47,146 bases of DNA from Phocaeicola plebeius (GTDB lineage Bacteria; Bacteroidota; Bacteroidia; Bacteroidales; Bacteroidaceae): the NCBI GenBank assembly GCA_004558305.1, contig SFDG01000007.1:1-47146 (forward strand), read 5' to 3'. Below are positions 1-7,328 of this stretch, piece by piece. A program made the position numbers and the translations under genes. The notes under the pieces were generated by a model. It was not told where the DNA came from, ran no database searches, and saw only the letters and a program-made list of their open reading frames with translations. The stretch's first letter is position 1. Each line of letters opens with the position of its first letter.

Positions 1-50
1 ATGAGGCAAGGCCTTCATACATATTTATGTTGCTGCTACGATTCATAGTG

Positions 51-58
51 CAAAGGTA
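51..58 (-). promoter_or_regulatory. Possible -7 element for a gene left of the window
   Basis: The plus strand reads CAAAGGTA, which is TACCTTTG on the minus strand and fits the Bacteroidota -7 consensus TAnnTTTG. It points leftwards out of the window. No TTG at the usual distance was found, so the call rests on the -7 box alone. Confidence 0.35.
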
Positions 59-180
59 CTAACTTTTTAGGCAATCATGTATCGTTTAACAACAGTTTTT
101 AGGTTAGCATCCGTACGCCCTCCCCACAGGATTTGTCGGGTGCGCCGGAAGGACAGAAAAATCCGAGGAATGACAACGGG

Positions 181-1062
181 TTAAAAAATCAGTCCTGCAC
201 TCAGCAGCAGCCCGAAGAAAAGCATGTTGCGGGAAGTTTCCCCCAGAATCAGGTTCAGCTCCTTGCCCCGGCCGATGCGGGCCATTTTCACCGTCGTGAA
301 AATATGGGGCAGCAGGTAAAACTGCGGAAGAAGAGCCGCCAGGGGTTTTCCGCAGCCGAGGAAGTAGAAGCAGCACCAGCAGGCCAGCATCCCCAGCAAG
401 TAGTAGAAGACCAGACTGAAGCGGGCACCGAAGCGGACCACCAAGGTGCGTTTGCCGCTGACTGCATCCTGGTCGCGGTCGCGGAAATTGTTCACCATCA
501 GCAGGGTGTCGATGACAAGTCCGCAAGCCAGCGAGGCAAGGGTGACCGGCAGGTTCCACGTGTGCGCCATGACATAGTAGGTACAGCCCACGGGCACGAA
601 CCCGAAAAATACAAGCACCAGTACATCTCCCCAGCCATGGTAGGCTAAGGGGTAGGGACCAGCCGTGTACAGGAAGGCAAAGGCGATGCAGGCCAGTCCC
701 ACCGGCAGCATCCATACACCTCCGTAGGCCAGCAGGCACAGTCCGCAGACCGCCGCCACAACGGTGGTCAGGACAATCCCCCGCTTCATGGCCTCCGGTG
801 AAATCCACCCTTGGGCACAGGCCCGTTCAGGACCCAGCCGGTCAGCGCGGTCGCTCCCTTTCAGGTAGTCATACAGGTCGTTCATGAAGTTGGCATCGAT
901 TTGCATCAGAAAGGCAAAGCCCAGGCAAAGCAAAGCCGGCAGCCATTGGAACTGTCCGTGCCAGTGGGCAAGGGAACAGCCAATCAGTACTGGGATGGCC
1001 GCTCCCGTCAAGGTCTTGGGACGGGCGGCAAGCAGCCAGGCCCGGAAGGAATTCTTTTTCAT
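181..1062 (-). CDS. menA: 1,4-dihydroxy-2-naphthoate polyprenyltransferase (MenA)
   Basis: Membrane prenyltransferase of the UbiA superfamily (293 aa). It would attach a polyprenyl chain to 1,4-dihydroxy-2-naphthoate in menaquinone synthesis, at the inner membrane. The N-terminus has the typical WLLAARPKTL segment. The first aspartate-rich motif is NDLYDYLKGSDRAD (residues 61-74), and a second, NNFRDRDQDAVSGKRT, lies in the middle; both bind the Mg-prenyl diphosphate. Several hydrophobic helices follow. The frame is open further upstream to 1188, but the ATG at 1062 gives the family-typical N-terminus and lies just downstream of a good promoter at 1093-1123, so the longer form would begin upstream of the predicted transcript. 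MenA is clearly favoured over other UbiA enzymes by the overall pattern, but substrate is inferred from family. Confidence 0.88.
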   Translation of the reverse strand: MKKNSFRAWLLAARPKTLTGAAIPVLIGCSLAHWHGQFQWLPALLCLGFAFLMQIDANFMNDLYDYLKGSDRADRLGPERACAQGWISPEAMKRGIVLTTVVAAVCGLCLLAYGGVWMLPVGLACIAFAFLYTAGPYPLAYHGWGDVLVLVFFGFVPVGCTYYVMAHTWNLPVTLASLACGLVIDTLLMVNNFRDRDQDAVSGKRTLVVRFGARFSLVFYYLLGMLACWCCFYFLGCGKPLAALLPQFYLLPHIFTTVKMARIGRGKELNLILGETSRNMLFFGLLLSAGLIF

Positions 1063-1092
1063 GGTCGTCACGAATCTATCGGTTTGTACGGG

Positions 1093-1123
1093 CAAAGATA
1101 CGTTTTCACGGTAATATATGCAA
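1093..1123 (-). promoter_or_regulatory. Promoter of menA
   Basis: On the minus strand there is TTG (1121-1123), 20 nt, then TATCTTTG (1093-1100), matching the Bacteroidota primary sigma consensus TTG-N19-21-TAnnTTTG. Transcription should start near 1087, which supports the menA start at 1062. Confidence 0.7.
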
Positions 1124-1186
1124 TGGTTACAGAATTTTAAAGGAAAAAAGTTGCAAATATCCGAAATATCTCCGATTTTTGGTAAC

Positions 1187-1279
1187 ATGAAGGAAACTCT
1201 TGTTCGGACGATACCGGAGAACTCCCTTCAATCGCTTGAAATACAGCAGAAAGCCGACTTGAATGTGATTGTCAACTGA
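1187..1279 (+). CDS. Possible 30-residue small ORF
   Basis: An ATG-to-TGA frame of 30 codons ending 14 nt before the ADP-ribosylglycohydrolase start. The peptide begins MKETLVRTIPENS and is followed by a helical, charged segment. No family is recognised, and no clear -7 box lies upstream. It could be a leader or simply chance. Position just before a co-oriented gene is the only support. Confidence 0.2.
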   Translation: MKETLVRTIPENSLQSLEIQQKADLNVIVN

Positions 1280-1293
1280 CAGAGATAAGTATT

Positions 1294-2367
1294 ATGATGG
1301 ATGTGAAGACATTGCAGGACCGTATCAGAGGGTCCTTGGTAGGTGGAGCGGCAGGGGATGCCTTGGGCTACCCGCTTGAGTTCGCCCGTTCCCAGGAAGA
1401 AATCCGGCGGATATGCGATATTGGCCGGCAGTCGTTCTCGGGCCATTGCTCCGGATGGGGGAATAGAGGAATGGATGAAGGCGATGGGTATGCGTTGATT
1501 TCAGACGATACCCAGATGACGCTCTACACGGCGTATGGGCTGCTGAAGGCAGCAGGAAAGGCAGAAGCCTTCCTTCCGTGCATCCGTGATGCCTACATCG
1601 AATGGTACTTGGGCCAGGTGGGGTGGCGGAAGGTGCTGGATGCCTCCTGCTGGCTGCGCACCGTACCGGGACTGAACGAACGGCGGGCACCGGGCAATAC
1701 CTGTCTGATGGCCTTGAAGGAACTGTTCGAACAGAAGGTGCCGGTCAACTACAGCAAAGGCTGTGGCGGCGTGATGCGCACTGCGCCGATACCTTTATAT
1801 GCGGTGTCGCGCGGCTGGGAAGATTCCGAGGCGGTTGTCCGCCTGGTCGCCGAAGCGTCGCGTCTCACCCACCAGCATCCGTTGGGCTATCTGCCGGCGG
1901 CAGTGCTGGCCTACCTGATTCTTCGGTTGGTGACCGACGAACGGCCTACGCGGAATGCCTTGAAGAACTATGTGGCGGAAAGCGTGGCTTTGGTCCGTAC
2001 CTTGTATGCCGACCATTCGGCGGAGATGGATGTCCTGCAGCAGTTGCTGGAGAAGGCGGTGGAGCTGTCTGCATCGACCCTGACCGATGTGCATGCCATC
2101 GGCCTCTTGGGGGAAGGCTGGGTGGCGGAGGAAACCTTGGCCATTGCCCTCTACTGTTCGCTGAAATATTTCGGGGCTTTCGACAAGGCGTTGGTCGCCG
2201 CCGTGGCCCATCCGGGCGACAGTGATTCCACCGGAGCCGTGACGGGAAATATCCTGGGGGCCGCCATCGGGTATGCGGCCTTGCCGCGCTGCATCGCCAC
2301 TACGTTGGAACACCACGACATCGTGCTCCGAATAGCGGATGAACTGTCGAAGGAACAGGTTCTTTAG
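1294..2367 (+). CDS. ADP-ribosylglycohydrolase family protein
   Basis: Protein of 357 aa in the ADP-ribosylglycohydrolase (DraG/ARH) family, which removes ADP-ribose from proteins or small molecules with the help of two Mg ions. The N-terminus has the family signature RIRGSLVGGAAGDALGYPLE. A metal-binding SDDT lies at residues 70-73, and the C-terminal metal motif HPGDSDSTGAVTGN has D309 and D311. All expected metal ligands are present, so it is probably active. Two adjacent ATGs (1294, 1297) are possible starts. It stands alone: menA is divergent on its left and repeat-rich DNA follows. The physiological substrate cannot be told from sequence; nucleoside or protein de-ADP-ribosylation are both possible. 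Confidence 0.85.
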   Translation: MMDVKTLQDRIRGSLVGGAAGDALGYPLEFARSQEEIRRICDIGRQSFSGHCSGWGNRGMDEGDGYALISDDTQMTLYTAYGLLKAAGKAEAFLPCIRDAYIEWYLGQVGWRKVLDASCWLRTVPGLNERRAPGNTCLMALKELFEQKVPVNYSKGCGGVMRTAPIPLYAVSRGWEDSEAVVRLVAEASRLTHQHPLGYLPAAVLAYLILRLVTDERPTRNALKNYVAESVALVRTLYADHSAEMDVLQQLLEKAVELSASTLTDVHAIGLLGEGWVAEETLAIALYCSLKYFGAFDKALVAAVAHPGDSDSTGAVTGNILGAAIGYAALPRCIATTLEHHDIVLRIADELSKEQVL

Positions 2368-2380
2368 GTCTTTTTTAGAA

Positions 2381-2404
2381 GGGACACACAGTCTGACCCC
2401 TGCA
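2381..2404. repeat. Degenerate copy of the GTAGGGGCAGAC repeat
   Basis: Read on the minus strand this segment is TGCAGGGGTCAGACTGTGTG followed by TCCC, a worn copy of the repeat arms at 2472-2550. It lies just after the ADP-ribosylglycohydrolase stop. Confidence 0.45.
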
Positions 2405-2405
2405 A

Positions 2406-2470
2406 GTCATTCAATGAATTGTCATTCTGAGTCCCCATTACACGGGGTGTGAAACAATTTGATGAATGAC
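2406..2470. repeat. Imperfect palindrome of the GTCATTC family
   Basis: GTCATTCA (2406-2413) pairs with TGAATGAC (2463-2470), and AATTG (2417-2421) with CAATT (2455-2459). An ATTCTGAGT segment lies inside the loop. It resembles the ATTCTGAATGAC-type repeats near 39640 and 46980. It may act as a terminator for the gene to the left, but it has no T-run. Confidence 0.5.
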
Positions 2471-2471
2471 G

Positions 2472-2550
2472 CTGTAGGGGCAGACCTGCGTGTCCGCCCG
2501 GAATGCCGAGGTGGATGTTTCCGGGCAGACACATAGGTCTGCCCCTACAG
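2472..2550. repeat. 32-bp inverted repeat (GTAGGGGCAGAC type)
   Basis: The left arm 2472-2503 begins CTGTAGGGGCAGACCT and ends CGGAA. The right arm 2519-2550 is its near-perfect reverse complement, with a 15-nt loop. It is placed between the stop of the ADP-ribosylglycohydrolase gene and the end of the broken susD. Similar GTAGGGGC-type dispersed repeats are known from many bacterial genomes; no coding content was seen. Confidence 0.75.
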
Positions 2551-2571
2551 TTTCGTCATGGGTAGTGGCCA

Positions 2572-3508
2572 TTAATAGCCCGGATTCTGTGTCAGGTTCG
2601 GGTTGGCGTCGATGGCACTCTGCGGAATGGGCAGTACCTCGTGCTTGCCGACCGTGAACGTGCGGTTCTCCTCCAGAGTCGTACCGGTGATGTTCACGTT
2701 GAAGTCGCCTTCCTCGTTCTTCGTGGTCAGCAAGCTGCCTTCTACCCGTACGACCGGCTGGCTCATCACTTCGTTGGCGATGCCCCAGCGCAGGATGTCC
2801 CAGCGGCGCATACCTTCATAAGCGAATTCTACCCGGCGTTCGCGGCGAACCAGTTCGCGCAGCTTGGCCTGGTTACTGTACTTGGCCTCGTCTACATCCG
2901 GCATACCGGCACGACGGCATACCTGGTTGATGGCCTCGTAGACGGAATTGTCAATCTGGTTCTGCTCGATCTTTGCTTCGGCATAGGTCAGCAGCACTTC
3001 GGCATAGCGGAGCACGGGGAAGTTGCGTTCAGCGTCCCAGATGTCGTCGTATTCGCTCAGGTCGGAATAGAACTTCTTGAAGTTGTAGCCCGTGTGCGTA
3101 CAGTTGTTGGCATCGGATCCGTAGTCGCCGCTGCCTTGTACGACAGAGGGAAAACTCCATCTTCAGGTACTCGTTGAACGTACGGATGCCGAGGAAGCTG
3201 AAGTAGCTGACGATGCTTACGCCCGACGGGGCCATCGTACCGTTACCGATGCAGCGGTAGCCTTCGTGGGTGTGGAAGTTGTACTGGTTGTCCGATGTGC
3301 AGTCCCAGTACCACATCTCCTCGATGCGGTAAGGGCTGGCGTTCTGGCGGTAGCAGCCGGTCAGGGCCAGGTCGGCGTCCGCTTCTGTCTTCCAGAATGT
3401 GGCGGGAGACAAGGCATCGCCCGGCGCTCTGCCGAGGAAACTCTCGGAACAGCCGGACAGGGCTGCCGGAACAGCTAAAAGCAAGCAATATTTGATGAAC
3501 TTTTTCAT
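2572..3508 (-). pseudogene. Broken SusD/RagB lipoprotein gene (internal deletion and frameshift)
   Basis: Remnant of a SusD-family nutrient-binding lipoprotein. The N-terminal part (from 3508) has a lipoprotein signal with Cys20 (ALSGC), then about 100 residues of typical SusD N-terminus up to FNEYLKMEF near 3150. Reading then shifts: the following peptide is out of frame, while the frame ending at 2572 carries a good SusD C-terminus (TGYNFKKFY, FPVLRYAEVLLTYAEA, RREFEL-like RRERRVEFAYEG, and the terminal LTQNPGY). The two parts together give only about 310 codons against the usual 500-600, so roughly 200-300 codons of the middle are gone. It follows a susC stump on the same strand, so a whole PUL transport pair has decayed. 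It is unlikely to make a working protein. Confidence 0.85.
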
Positions 3509-3533
3509 ATCAGTTTCTTTTTAAGGTGAATAA

Positions 3534-3983
3534 TTAGAATGTCAGGTTCAGGCCGAACGAGTGAACCTGTGTCTGGGGATAATAGTTGCCTCGGCCAGCC
3601 GGTGCTTCGGGGTCCCATCCCTTCAAGAAGCCCGTGAAGGTGAGGATGGTCTGTCCGGAGTAGTAGACTCTCAGCTTGGAGATGCCCAGCTTGCTGATCC
3701 ATGCCTTCGGGAAAGTATAGCCGATCTGCAGGTTCTTCAGGCGGAGGTAGGTGGCATCCTGGAGCCAGAAGTCGGAGCTGATGCTCGGCATGCTGACACC
3801 GTTGGAGCCGATGGTCACGCGCGGATAGGCCGCGCCAGTATTGTTCTCGTTCCAGCTGTCCATCCAGAGCTTGGCGGGCTTGGCGGCATCGCCGTCAATC
3901 GAACCGATGGCTTCGAGCTCCAGATAGCCTTTCACGTCTGTGGCACCCTGGAAGAAGGCCATGATGTCCCAATCGTTTATCTT
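3534..3983 (-). pseudogene. C-terminal stump of a SusC TonB-dependent receptor
   Basis: Only the last 150 or so codons of a SusC-type outer-membrane transporter remain; a full protein has about 1,000. The stump holds NDWDIMAFFQGATD, then WLQDATYLRLKNLQIGYTFP, and ends in strand-like VHSFGLNLTF, the usual barrel end. Homology starts directly after an in-frame stop at 3984-3986, and the only ATG (3962) lies inside the barrel, with no signal peptide. It sits 25 nt before the broken susD, the normal susC-susD order. A dispersed repeat (4047-4084) lies beside the breakpoint. Confidence 0.85.
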
Positions 3984-4046
3984 TTAGGAACTGACAGACA
4001 AACGATATGAAAATGAGGAAACGAATGTTCTGGGGCCTTAGGAACC

Positions 4047-4084
4047 TATCATTCTGCCATCTGTAGCGAGACGAAGAATCTGAA
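4047..4084. repeat. Dispersed repeat, CGAAGAATCTG family
   Basis: Contains TATCATTCTG, then GAGACGAAGAATCTGA. The same words recur in the hairpin at 39591-39638 and near 46965. It lies next to the point where the susC remnant breaks off. Confidence 0.45.
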
Positions 4085-4131
4085 TTCATCCACTTTGTGC
4101 TTACAGTCCTTTCGCACAGTCGGGTGGACGG

Positions 4132-4857
4132 TCAGCAGAGGGCCACTATGCCGCTGGCCAGCATCATGAGATAGACGATACGCTTGAGAGTGCGGTGACT
4201 GATGGCTTCGAAGCAACGGGCCCCCAGAAAGGAACCGCCCACGACACCGAGGAGGCCGATGCCCCACAGTAGGAGAGTCTGGTCGGAATAGAAACCGACA
4301 CGGGCACGGAAGATGGTGTAGAAGACATTGAAAACGACGGAGAACGCCTGCATGGTGGCCATGTACTGGCGCTTGTCGGGAAGCGAACCGATGCAGTAGA
4401 GGACTACGGGAGGGCCGGGCATGGCGAACATGCCGCCCATCAGGCCGCTGACAGTCCCGATGCACACCTGGGCCTTGCGCGAACGGACCGGCAGGTGTAG
4501 CTTGTCGGCTCCGAACAGGAAGTAGCCGCCGATGAGGAGGAGCACCCCGCCGAGGCACCGCTTCAAGACCTCATTGCCCAGCGAAGACATGTAGGCGATG
4601 GAGAGGGCGGACACGGCCAGATTGAGCAGAACGATGAGTCCCATGACATCCCAGCGGATGTCTCGCCAATGGCGGACAGCCACGAGCAGGGCCGTAGTGC
4701 CGGCCAGCATGCCGGAGAGCATGATGGATTCGCCGTAGGACGGCAGGAAGAAGGGGAAGAACATCATCACGAAGATTCCGAAGCCGAAACCGCTGACCCG
4801 CTGGATGAAGCTGGCAGCGACAGTAAGCAGGAAAACCAGGATGAACGTTGTACTCAT
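4132..4857 (-). CDS. TauE/SafE family membrane permease
   Basis: Inner-membrane protein of 241 aa with about eight hydrophobic segments. The N-terminal FIQRVSGFGFGIFVMMFFPF and the internal VSGLMGGMFAMPGPPVVLYC are the two repeated halves typical of the TauE/SafE family, whose members carry sulfonates, sulfite or other small anions. The ATG at 4857 is chosen because it starts directly before the first membrane helix and lies 26 nt downstream of the predicted start site of the promoter at 4889; the frame is open to 4956 but that extension is poorly membrane-like. The gene stands alone between the dead susCD and a divergent DUF3256 gene, so the substrate cannot be named. Confidence 0.8.
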   Translation of the reverse strand: MSTTFILVFLLTVAASFIQRVSGFGFGIFVMMFFPFFLPSYGESIMLSGMLAGTTALLVAVRHWRDIRWDVMGLIVLLNLAVSALSIAYMSSLGNEVLKRCLGGVLLLIGGYFLFGADKLHLPVRSRKAQVCIGTVSGLMGGMFAMPGPPVVLYCIGSLPDKRQYMATMQAFSVVFNVFYTIFRARVGFYSDQTLLLWGIGLLGVVGGSFLGARCFEAISHRTLKRIVYLMMLASGIVALC

Positions 4858-4888
4858 GTTTCTCGGATAATTAGGGTTCTGACCGGTG

Positions 4889-4896
4889 CAAAGGTA
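4889..4896 (-). promoter_or_regulatory. -7 element for the TauE/SafE gene
   Basis: CAAAGGTA on the plus strand is TACCTTTG on the minus strand. It lies about 32 nt upstream of the chosen start codon. No well-spaced TTG was found. Confidence 0.5.
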
Positions 4897-4966
4897 GGTA
4901 TTTTCCGTCAATCGGGGAAGAAATGCCGTTAATTTCTGTGCAGAATCCAAAAACAAGGTTTTTCAT

Positions 4967-4997
4967 TTGGTGCTTCGCCCGGCTTGCGCTATCTTCG
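4967..4997 (+). promoter_or_regulatory. Promoter of the DUF3256 gene
   Basis: TTG (4967-4969), 20 nt, then TATCTTCG (4990-4997), one base off the TAnnTTTG consensus. The start codon is at 5035. This promoter is back to back with that of the TauE/SafE gene. Confidence 0.55.
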
Positions 4998-5034
4998 CAG
5001 GCGGAACGGATAAACCCATGAAGCGTAGAAAACG

Positions 5035-5715
5035 ATGAGATATTTACTGATGACAGCCGGTCTGCTGGCCGGCATGGCCGTACAGGCGCAGGACCTGAAG
5101 ACCTTGTTCGTGGAACTGCCTGATTCGCTTTCGCCCCTGTTGACGAAGGTGAACCGGGAGGACTTCGGTGACTTTCTGGAAAGTGGTATGCGGGCCACGG
5201 TGAAGGACCGCTTCGGCGGACAGGCGGAGATGATGCGGCTGACGGCCGACTACCTTTTCCTGAAGGAAACGACGGCCAGCACGGTCGAGATGAAGCTGCT
5301 GCCGGTGAACGACTCGGTGAAGGTGGTCTGCTGCGTACAGACTTACCTGGCTCCCGTGGCCGACAGCCGGGTGACTTTCTATTCCACCAGCTGGGAGCCG
5401 TTGCCGCAAGAGTCCTTCCTGACTCCTCCTGTAGCGGACGACTTCTTTGCCTCTGCCCGGGACGGAGCCGACAGTGCAGACTGCCGGTCATGTCGCCGGC
5501 TGGCCGACATGACCCTCCTGCAAGCCTCCCTCTCGGCCACTTCCGATTCCCTTACCTTTGTTTATTCAACCCCCGACTACCTCGACAAGGAGGCGGCGCA
5601 GCGGCTGCGTGCCTGTCTGCGTCCCGCACCGGTGGCCTACCGTTGGCAGCAAGGACGTTTCCAGCCTTTGGTTCAGTCGGGCAGTATGTTGTATAGCACA
5701 AAAACGACGGAATGA
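5035..5715 (+). CDS. DUF3256 family exported protein
   Basis: Protein of 226 aa with a cleavable signal peptide (MRYLLMTAGLLAGMAVQAQ). The mature part resembles the DUF3256 family found in Bacteroidales: an ELPDSLSPLLTKVNREDF start, alternating strands, and a paired cysteine segment CRSC in the middle. Its job is unknown. The ATG at 5035 gives a clean signal peptide; an ATG 16 nt earlier opens only a six-codon frame. It is followed, after 140 nt with its own promoter, by the M23 peptidase gene, so it may belong to the same envelope-related cluster. Secretion to the periplasm is inferred from the signal alone. Confidence 0.75.
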   Translation: MRYLLMTAGLLAGMAVQAQDLKTLFVELPDSLSPLLTKVNREDFGDFLESGMRATVKDRFGGQAEMMRLTADYLFLKETTASTVEMKLLPVNDSVKVVCCVQTYLAPVADSRVTFYSTSWEPLPQESFLTPPVADDFFASARDGADSADCRSCRRLADMTLLQASLSATSDSLTFVYSTPDYLDKEAAQRLRACLRPAPVAYRWQQGRFQPLVQSGSMLYSTKTTE

Positions 5716-5781
5716 CCGGTTTTCGGGGAAAAATATCATGAAAAATAGTTAATCGGGACGCAGAATTTGCCGGAAAATCAT

Positions 5782-5789
5782 TACCTTTG
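5782..5789 (+). promoter_or_regulatory. -7 element for the M23 peptidase operon
   Basis: TACCTTTG matches TAnnTTTG. It lies 66 nt upstream of the M23 start codon. The leader contains a five-codon frame (ATG at 5834) ending before the gene. A TTG is present but too close for the usual spacing. Confidence 0.55.
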
Positions 5790-5855
5790 GAACGATTTAG
5801 TGAATCCTAACGGGTAGCAATACCTTTTCGATAATGAAACTCAGTAGATAGCGTA

Positions 5856-6785
5856 ATGATTTTAAAATGTATCCGAACAGTAGCAGTGGCCGCTTTGGCG
5901 ATGGTCAGTGTACAGGTTTCCGGTCAGGACCTGTTGGCGCGTCAGGCACCTGTTGACAGAAAGCTCAAGGCCGTCGATTCCTTGGCATTGATCCGCCAGA
6001 TAAAAGTGGAACAGTCGGTCTATCCTGCTTACAGCCTTTACCCCACGTGGAGCAACGACCGTGTCCATGCCTATGGCAAGACCGTGAGTGTCCCCGACAG
6101 CTTCCGCATCGACCTCACCGGCTTCTGTATGCCTACTACTCATACCCAGATTACTTCGAAATGCGGTCCCCGCTGGCGCAGAATGCACAACGGACTGGAC
6201 CTGAAAGTCTATATCGGCGATACCATACGGGCTGCCTTCGACGGCAAGGTGCGGATGGTGAAGTACGAACGTCGTGGCTACGGCAAGTATGTGGTTATCC
6301 GGCACGACAACGGCCTTGAAACCATCTACGGACACCTCTCCAAGCAGATTGTGAAAGAAGACGAATATGTCAAGGCTGGCGACCCCATCGGACTGGGGGG
6401 CAATACGGGCCGTTCCACTGGTTCGCACCTGCACTTCGAGACCCGCTTCCTCGGCGAGGTCATCAATCCTGAATTCATCTTTGACTTCCCCAACCAGGAC
6501 ATCGTGGCCGACAGTTACCTGTTTGTCCGCGGGGCCAACCGCTACGCCAACCAGCGTACCCGTGCCTTGGCGGCCATCCGGAACGGAAAGTCGGGGGCTG
6601 TGGCTGCTGCGGCGGCTTCCTCGGGGGCGGACGGCAACGGCATCCGCTACCACAAGATCAAGCAAGGGGATACGTTGGGCAGCATTTCGCGCAAGTACCA
6701 TGTTTCCATCGATCGTCTGTGCCAGCTGAACGGTATCAAACGCACCACGACCCTGCGCATCGGGCAGGTGCTGAAGTGCTCTTGA
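5856..6785 (+). CDS. M23 family metallopeptidase with C-terminal LysM domain
   Basis: Exported cell-wall hydrolase of 309 aa. Residues 1-23 form a signal peptide. The peptidase M23 (LytM-like) domain covers about 90-215: zinc ligands H111 and D115 in MHNGLDL, H160 in YGHL, and H191/H193 in HLHFE are all present, so it should be active on peptidoglycan cross-links. A low-complexity linker rich in Ala/Gly leads to one LysM domain (about 262-307, YHKIKQGDTLGSISRKYHVS), which binds glycan strands. It is the first gene of a tight plus-strand run, with DUF1599 starting 3 nt after its stop. Enzyme class is sure; whether it works in division or growth is not visible. Confidence 0.9.
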   Translation: MILKCIRTVAVAALAMVSVQVSGQDLLARQAPVDRKLKAVDSLALIRQIKVEQSVYPAYSLYPTWSNDRVHAYGKTVSVPDSFRIDLTGFCMPTTHTQITSKCGPRWRRMHNGLDLKVYIGDTIRAAFDGKVRMVKYERRGYGKYVVIRHDNGLETIYGHLSKQIVKEDEYVKAGDPIGLGGNTGRSTGSHLHFETRFLGEVINPEFIFDFPNQDIVADSYLFVRGANRYANQRTRALAAIRNGKSGAVAAAAASSGADGNGIRYHKIKQGDTLGSISRKYHVSIDRLCQLNGIKRTTTLRIGQVLKCS

Positions 6786-6788
6786 TGT

Positions 6789-7328
6789 ATGGATACGAAG
6801 CAACAATTCGAACAGGTCATTGCCTTGTGCCGTGACTTGTATGCCAAGAAACTGCACGATTATGGGGCGGCATGGCGTATCATGCGCCCCATGTCGGTGA
6901 CCGACCAGCTGTTCATCAAGGCCAACCGCATCCGCAGCATCGAAACGAAAGGGGTGACACTGGTGGGCGAGGGCATCCGTTCCGAACTGATGGCCATTGT
7001 GAACTATGGCATTATCGGACTGATCCAACTGGAACGGGGCTATGCCGAGAAGGACGACCTGACTGAGCAGGAGGCACTTGACCTCTACGACGAGCAGGCC
7101 CGAAAGGCACTGGAACTGATGCTGGTGAAGAACCATGACTACGACGAGGCATGGCGCAGTATGCGGACCACTTCATACACCGACCTGATTCTGATGAAGA
7201 TTTACCGGACCAAGCAGATCGAGGCCCTGTGCGGGGCTACCTTGGTGTCGGAAGGGGTAGATGCCAACTACATGGATATGATCAATTATGCTGTCTTCGG
7301 ACTCATCAAACTGGAATTTGGAGAATAA
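6789..7328 (+). CDS. DUF1599 protein with two tandem copies of the domain
   Basis: Cytoplasmic protein of 179 aa with no signal. It is built of two homologous halves: residues about 13-84 (KLHDYGAAWRIMRP, then IVNYGIIGLIQLE) and 105-177 (KNHDYDEAWRSMRT, then MINYAVFGLIKLE). DUF1599 has been linked by others to nucleotide-modification loci in phages, but in Bacteroidales it is a chromosomal housekeeping neighbour and its role is not established. It starts 3 nt after the peptidase stop and its end overlaps the next reading frame, so it is clearly co-transcribed with the DoxX-like gene. Confidence 0.8.
   Translation: MDTKQQFEQVIALCRDLYAKKLHDYGAAWRIMRPMSVTDQLFIKANRIRSIETKGVTLVGEGIRSELMAIVNYGIIGLIQLERGYAEKDDLTEQEALDLYDEQARKALELMLVKNHDYDEAWRSMRTTSYTDLILMKIYRTKQIEALCGATLVSEGVDANYMDMINYAVFGLIKLEFGE

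Noticed and set aside
2641..3177. 178-codon plus-strand frame across the broken susD
   Set aside because: Antisense to a region whose minus-strand frames give clear SusD motifs.
5862..7136. 424-codon open frame on the minus strand opposite the M23 and DUF1599 genes
   Set aside because: It mirrors two well-recognised genes and has no family resemblance; long antisense frames are expected with this codon bias.
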